From an uncultured Peptococcaceae bacterium (GTDB lineage: Bacteria; Bacillota; Peptococcia; DRI-13; UBA5745): a stretch of DNA of 32,629 bases. The DNA lies in contig CALMWJ010000353.1 of the NCBI GenBank assembly GCA_937873525.1, positions 1 to 32,629 of the forward strand. Reading direction: 5' to 3'. The position numbers were made by a program, and so were the translations under genes. Position 1 is the stretch's first letter, and each line of letters begins with the position of its first letter. Shown here piece after piece: positions 31,017-32,629 of this stretch. Under the pieces are notes generated by a model, which did not search any database, was not told the origin of the DNA, and saw only the letters and a program-made list of their open reading frames with translations.

Positions 31017-31637
31017 CTATAATGTAATGACCTTGTCCGCTTCCTGCAGACAGACTGTGATATCGTACATGTTGCTGATCATACCGATCCGGAGCGCCTC
31101 CTGCAGACCGTAGAAATTCAGGCAGGTCCCGCAGACCATAATCCTGCAGCCCTTTTCCTGGAGGGTTTCCAGGTGTTCCGCCACCTGATCATCCAAGGCC
31201 GGCAGTTTCACACCGTGGTTCATGAAAATGATCCAGCGGGGCAGATCCTCCGACTGGGCCAGTGTGTAAAAGAACATGCGGGCCAGGCTTTCCCCCAAAG
31301 TCTGATCGCCGTCGCCAATGGTATCCTTCCCCAGGAATACCGCCCATGACCGGGGCGGATGGGCCTGGCCGGCGGTCTTTGCCGGCTGATCCTGCAGAGG
31401 CTGACTGAGCCGCGGTTCAGAACCCCCCTTCTTGTGAAGGTCCATGGTGTATACGCCGCCGGTTTCCCGGACGCTTCCTTGATAGCCCTGGCTGTCCGCC
31501 AGTCGCTTTAGATTCTGTACCGCAATGTCGTTGTCCACGGTTATGGAGAACTGCAAATTTCCGGCATCCATTTCCTTTTTGGCCATGATCACCGGCATGG
31601 GGCAGGCCTTTCCGCGTGCATCAAGGTTCGTCTCCAT
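31017..31637 (-). CDS. yedF: Sulfurtransferase-like selenium metabolism protein YedF
   Basis: 206 residues. The N-terminal TusA-like domain (about 1-70) has the CPMPV active-site motif; the C-terminal DsrE-like domain (about 95-206) has CGTCLNFYG. This two-domain form occurs widely in organisms that use selenium, though its reaction is not established. The active-site residue is encoded as Cys, with no in-frame UGA. GAGGAG precedes the ATG. It pairs with DUF3343 downstream; selA, selB and selD are not in the window. Confidence 0.9.
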   Translation of the reverse strand: METNLDARGKACPMPVIMAKKEMDAGNLQFSITVDNDIAVQNLKRLADSQGYQGSVRETGGVYTMDLHKKGGSEPRLSQPLQDQPAKTAGQAHPPRSWAVFLGKDTIGDGDQTLGESLARMFFYTLAQSEDLPRWIIFMNHGVKLPALDDQVAEHLETLQEKGCRIMVCGTCLNFYGLQEALRIGMISNMYDITVCLQEADKVITL

Positions 31638-31648
31638 GGTCTCACTCC

Positions 31649-32200
31649 TCAGTTTTTTGATTGGACGGACAGTTCTCTGGTGTAGAGCGGCAAATACCGC
31701 AGTTCATCCTGGACCCTTACCGATTGCATCAGGCTGAACGCCTTGACGGAAACGGTCATGGGTTGAATTCTCCTGGAAAAAGCAGGCAGATCAAAATCCT
31801 TGGGCAGCACCACCTGACGGCCTAAGGTCAGGTGGGGTTTATATTCCCTTTCTTCCAAAACGAAGCCGGCCGCCTTCAGCCCCTCACTTAATTGAGTGAC
31901 CAGCGCGAAAAGGGGCTCGCTGGGCTCAATGCCAAGCCAGCAGATGCCGCCGCCGCGGCGGGGAAATCGTCCAAAACCCTTGATCCGCAAAGGAAAAGGA
32001 GACTGCTTGACCGCTTTCATGACGCTTTCGATCTTCTCCTGCTCCGCAGGGCCTCCTTCCCCGATAAAAACCAGGGTTAAATGCATATTCTCCTTGTTCA
32101 CAAATTTTCCGGTGACCCCAAGGCGTTTCAATGCCTCGATGGTCTCGTTCATGCCTTCCCGGATCGCTTCTTCAAAGTTGATCGCAATGAATAATCGCAT
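31649..32200 (-). CDS. thpR: RNA 2',3'-cyclic phosphodiesterase ThpR
   Basis: 183 residues, family size. Two HxTx motifs (HLTLVFIGE near residue 40 and HLTLGRQ near 125) form the 2H phosphoesterase site, and the start MRLFIAINF is typical. The family opens 2',3'-cyclic phosphates on RNA and can join 2'-5' ends in vitro; its cellular role is unclear. GGGAGTAGG precedes the ATG. It starts 3 nt after the stop of the ArsC-like gene, indicating translational coupling. Confidence 0.94.
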   Translation of the reverse strand: MRLFIAINFEEAIREGMNETIEALKRLGVTGKFVNKENMHLTLVFIGEGGPAEQEKIESVMKAVKQSPFPLRIKGFGRFPRRGGGICWLGIEPSEPLFALVTQLSEGLKAAGFVLEEREYKPHLTLGRQVVLPKDFDLPAFSRRIQPMTVSVKAFSLMQSVRVQDELRYLPLYTRELSVQSKN

Positions 32201-32203
32201 AGC

Positions 32204-32545
32204 CTACTCCCAAGTCTTCCAGATTTCAGGCTGATAGCCAATGGTTGCTTTTTTGCCGTTGCGAACGATCGGTGTCTTATATAATGCCGGATTTGCCAGC
32301 AGTTTCTCTTCGATGGCGCTTTCCGTGGACAGATAGGGGATGAACAAGGCTTCGTATGCCTTCGATTTCTCATCGATCAAGGCCCGCAGTCCGCCTGCCG
32401 CGGCTTTGACGCTCTGAAATTCGCCGCGGCTGAGGCCGTATTTCAGGATATCGACGCGCTGATAGGGGATATGCCGTTCTTTGAAATAACGCTCCGCTTT
32501 TTGGGTGTCAAAGCATTTCGTTTTGCCGTATATTTGAATCGTCAT
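32204..32545 (-). CDS. ArsC/Spx-family thioredoxin-fold protein
   Basis: 113 residues. It begins IQIYGKTKCFDTQKAERYFK, with a single N-terminal Cys, and has KTPIVRNGKKATIGYQPEIW near the end, typical of the ArsC/YffB/Spx group. A CxxC pair as in Spx is absent (C-F-D-T), so it is closer to arsenate-reductase-related proteins of unknown role than to the Spx regulator. No arsenic resistance genes are nearby. GGGAG precedes the ATG. It is the first gene of the row that ends with DUF3343; a TGC-TATTAT sequence just upstream may be an extended -10 promoter. Confidence 0.82.
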   Translation of the reverse strand: MTIQIYGKTKCFDTQKAERYFKERHIPYQRVDILKYGLSRGEFQSVKAAAGGLRALIDEKSKAYEALFIPYLSTESAIEEKLLANPALYKTPIVRNGKKATIGYQPEIWKTWE

Positions 32546-32604
32546 GGTGTCTCCCTGCCCTTCCTTCCTAATAATAGCAGGTTTTTGCCTTTTAGGGGAC
32601 GGGG

Positions 32605-32629
32605 ACTTTTTGTGTGCGACGCAAAAAGT
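32605..32629. repeat. Inverted repeat at the right edge
   Basis: ACTTTTTG, 9-nt spacer, CAAAAAGT: perfect 8-bp arms ending exactly at the last base of the window, directly after GGGGACGGGGAC. Similar GGGGACGG-type motifs occur in dispersed repeats of Clostridia-like genomes. No second copy is present in this window. Confidence 0.5.

Overview
The window looks like a piece of a moderately GC-rich chromosome from an anaerobic, Clostridia-like member of the Bacillota. The evidence is the conserved order mazG/yabN - HU - rqcP - divIC - yabR - ... - tilS - ftsH - folP/B/K - coaX - dusB - greA - lysS. It also carries csaB, DUF5693 and long-form hpf, GGAGG-type ribosome sites, frequent TTG/GTG starts and sigma-A promoters with 17-bp spacers. 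I cannot name the genus. All 34 coding genes I accept lie on the minus strand, so the biological reading direction is from high to low coordinates. Most plus-strand ORFs in the track are shadows.

Layout in the direction of transcription. (1) 32.5-30.7 kb: an ArsC/Spx-family protein, the RNA cyclic phosphodiesterase ThpR, and the selenium-associated pair YedF + DUF3343. (2) 30.7-26.4 kb: the housekeeping block YabN/MazG, HU, RqcP, DivIC, the S1 protein YabR and a Ppx/GppA phosphatase. The usual sporulation genes of this block (yabP, yabQ, spoIIE) are absent from their normal places. (3) 26.4-23.1 kb: a gap with a decayed reading frame, then an HD-GYP protein, an FMN alpha-hydroxy-acid dehydrogenase with an N-terminal cysteine cluster, and a nitroreductase. 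(4) 23.1-19.1 kb: tilS, ftsH (no hpt between them) and a FlK-like thioesterase. (5) 19-13.5 kb: folP-folB-folK, an OPT transporter, coaX and dusB. (6) 13.4-11.3 kb: greA-lysS from a perfect-consensus promoter with a hairpin in the leader. (7) 11.2-2.7 kb: an envelope block, with a FAD-dependent lipoprotein whose tail resembles SLH repeats, DUF5693, csaB, murJ, a TagO/WecA-type transferase and an SH3b surface protein. (8) 2.6-0.25 kb: comF, a cluster of four DnaA-box-like 9-mers, a cold-shock gene, hpf behind a sigma-H-like promoter, and an unlisted 32-residue membrane peptide.

The two ends are informative. At the left are two tandem sigma-A promoters with A/T-rich upstream tracts, firing out of the window, as expected for an rRNA operon. 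At the right the sequence stops exactly at the end of an inverted repeat next to a GGGGACGGGGAC motif. Both are what one expects where an assembly breaks at repeats, so this may be a whole contig.

The most interesting points are: the proposed csaB / DUF5693 / SLH-like lipoprotein surface module; the missing sporulation genes; the DnaA-box cluster away from dnaA; the greA leader hairpin; terminator-like hairpins placed directly before the ribosome site of the next gene at several junctions; and the small membrane peptide beside hpf. I found no CRISPR array, complete insertion sequence, tRNA or rRNA gene, and no clearly new defence or biosynthetic system.
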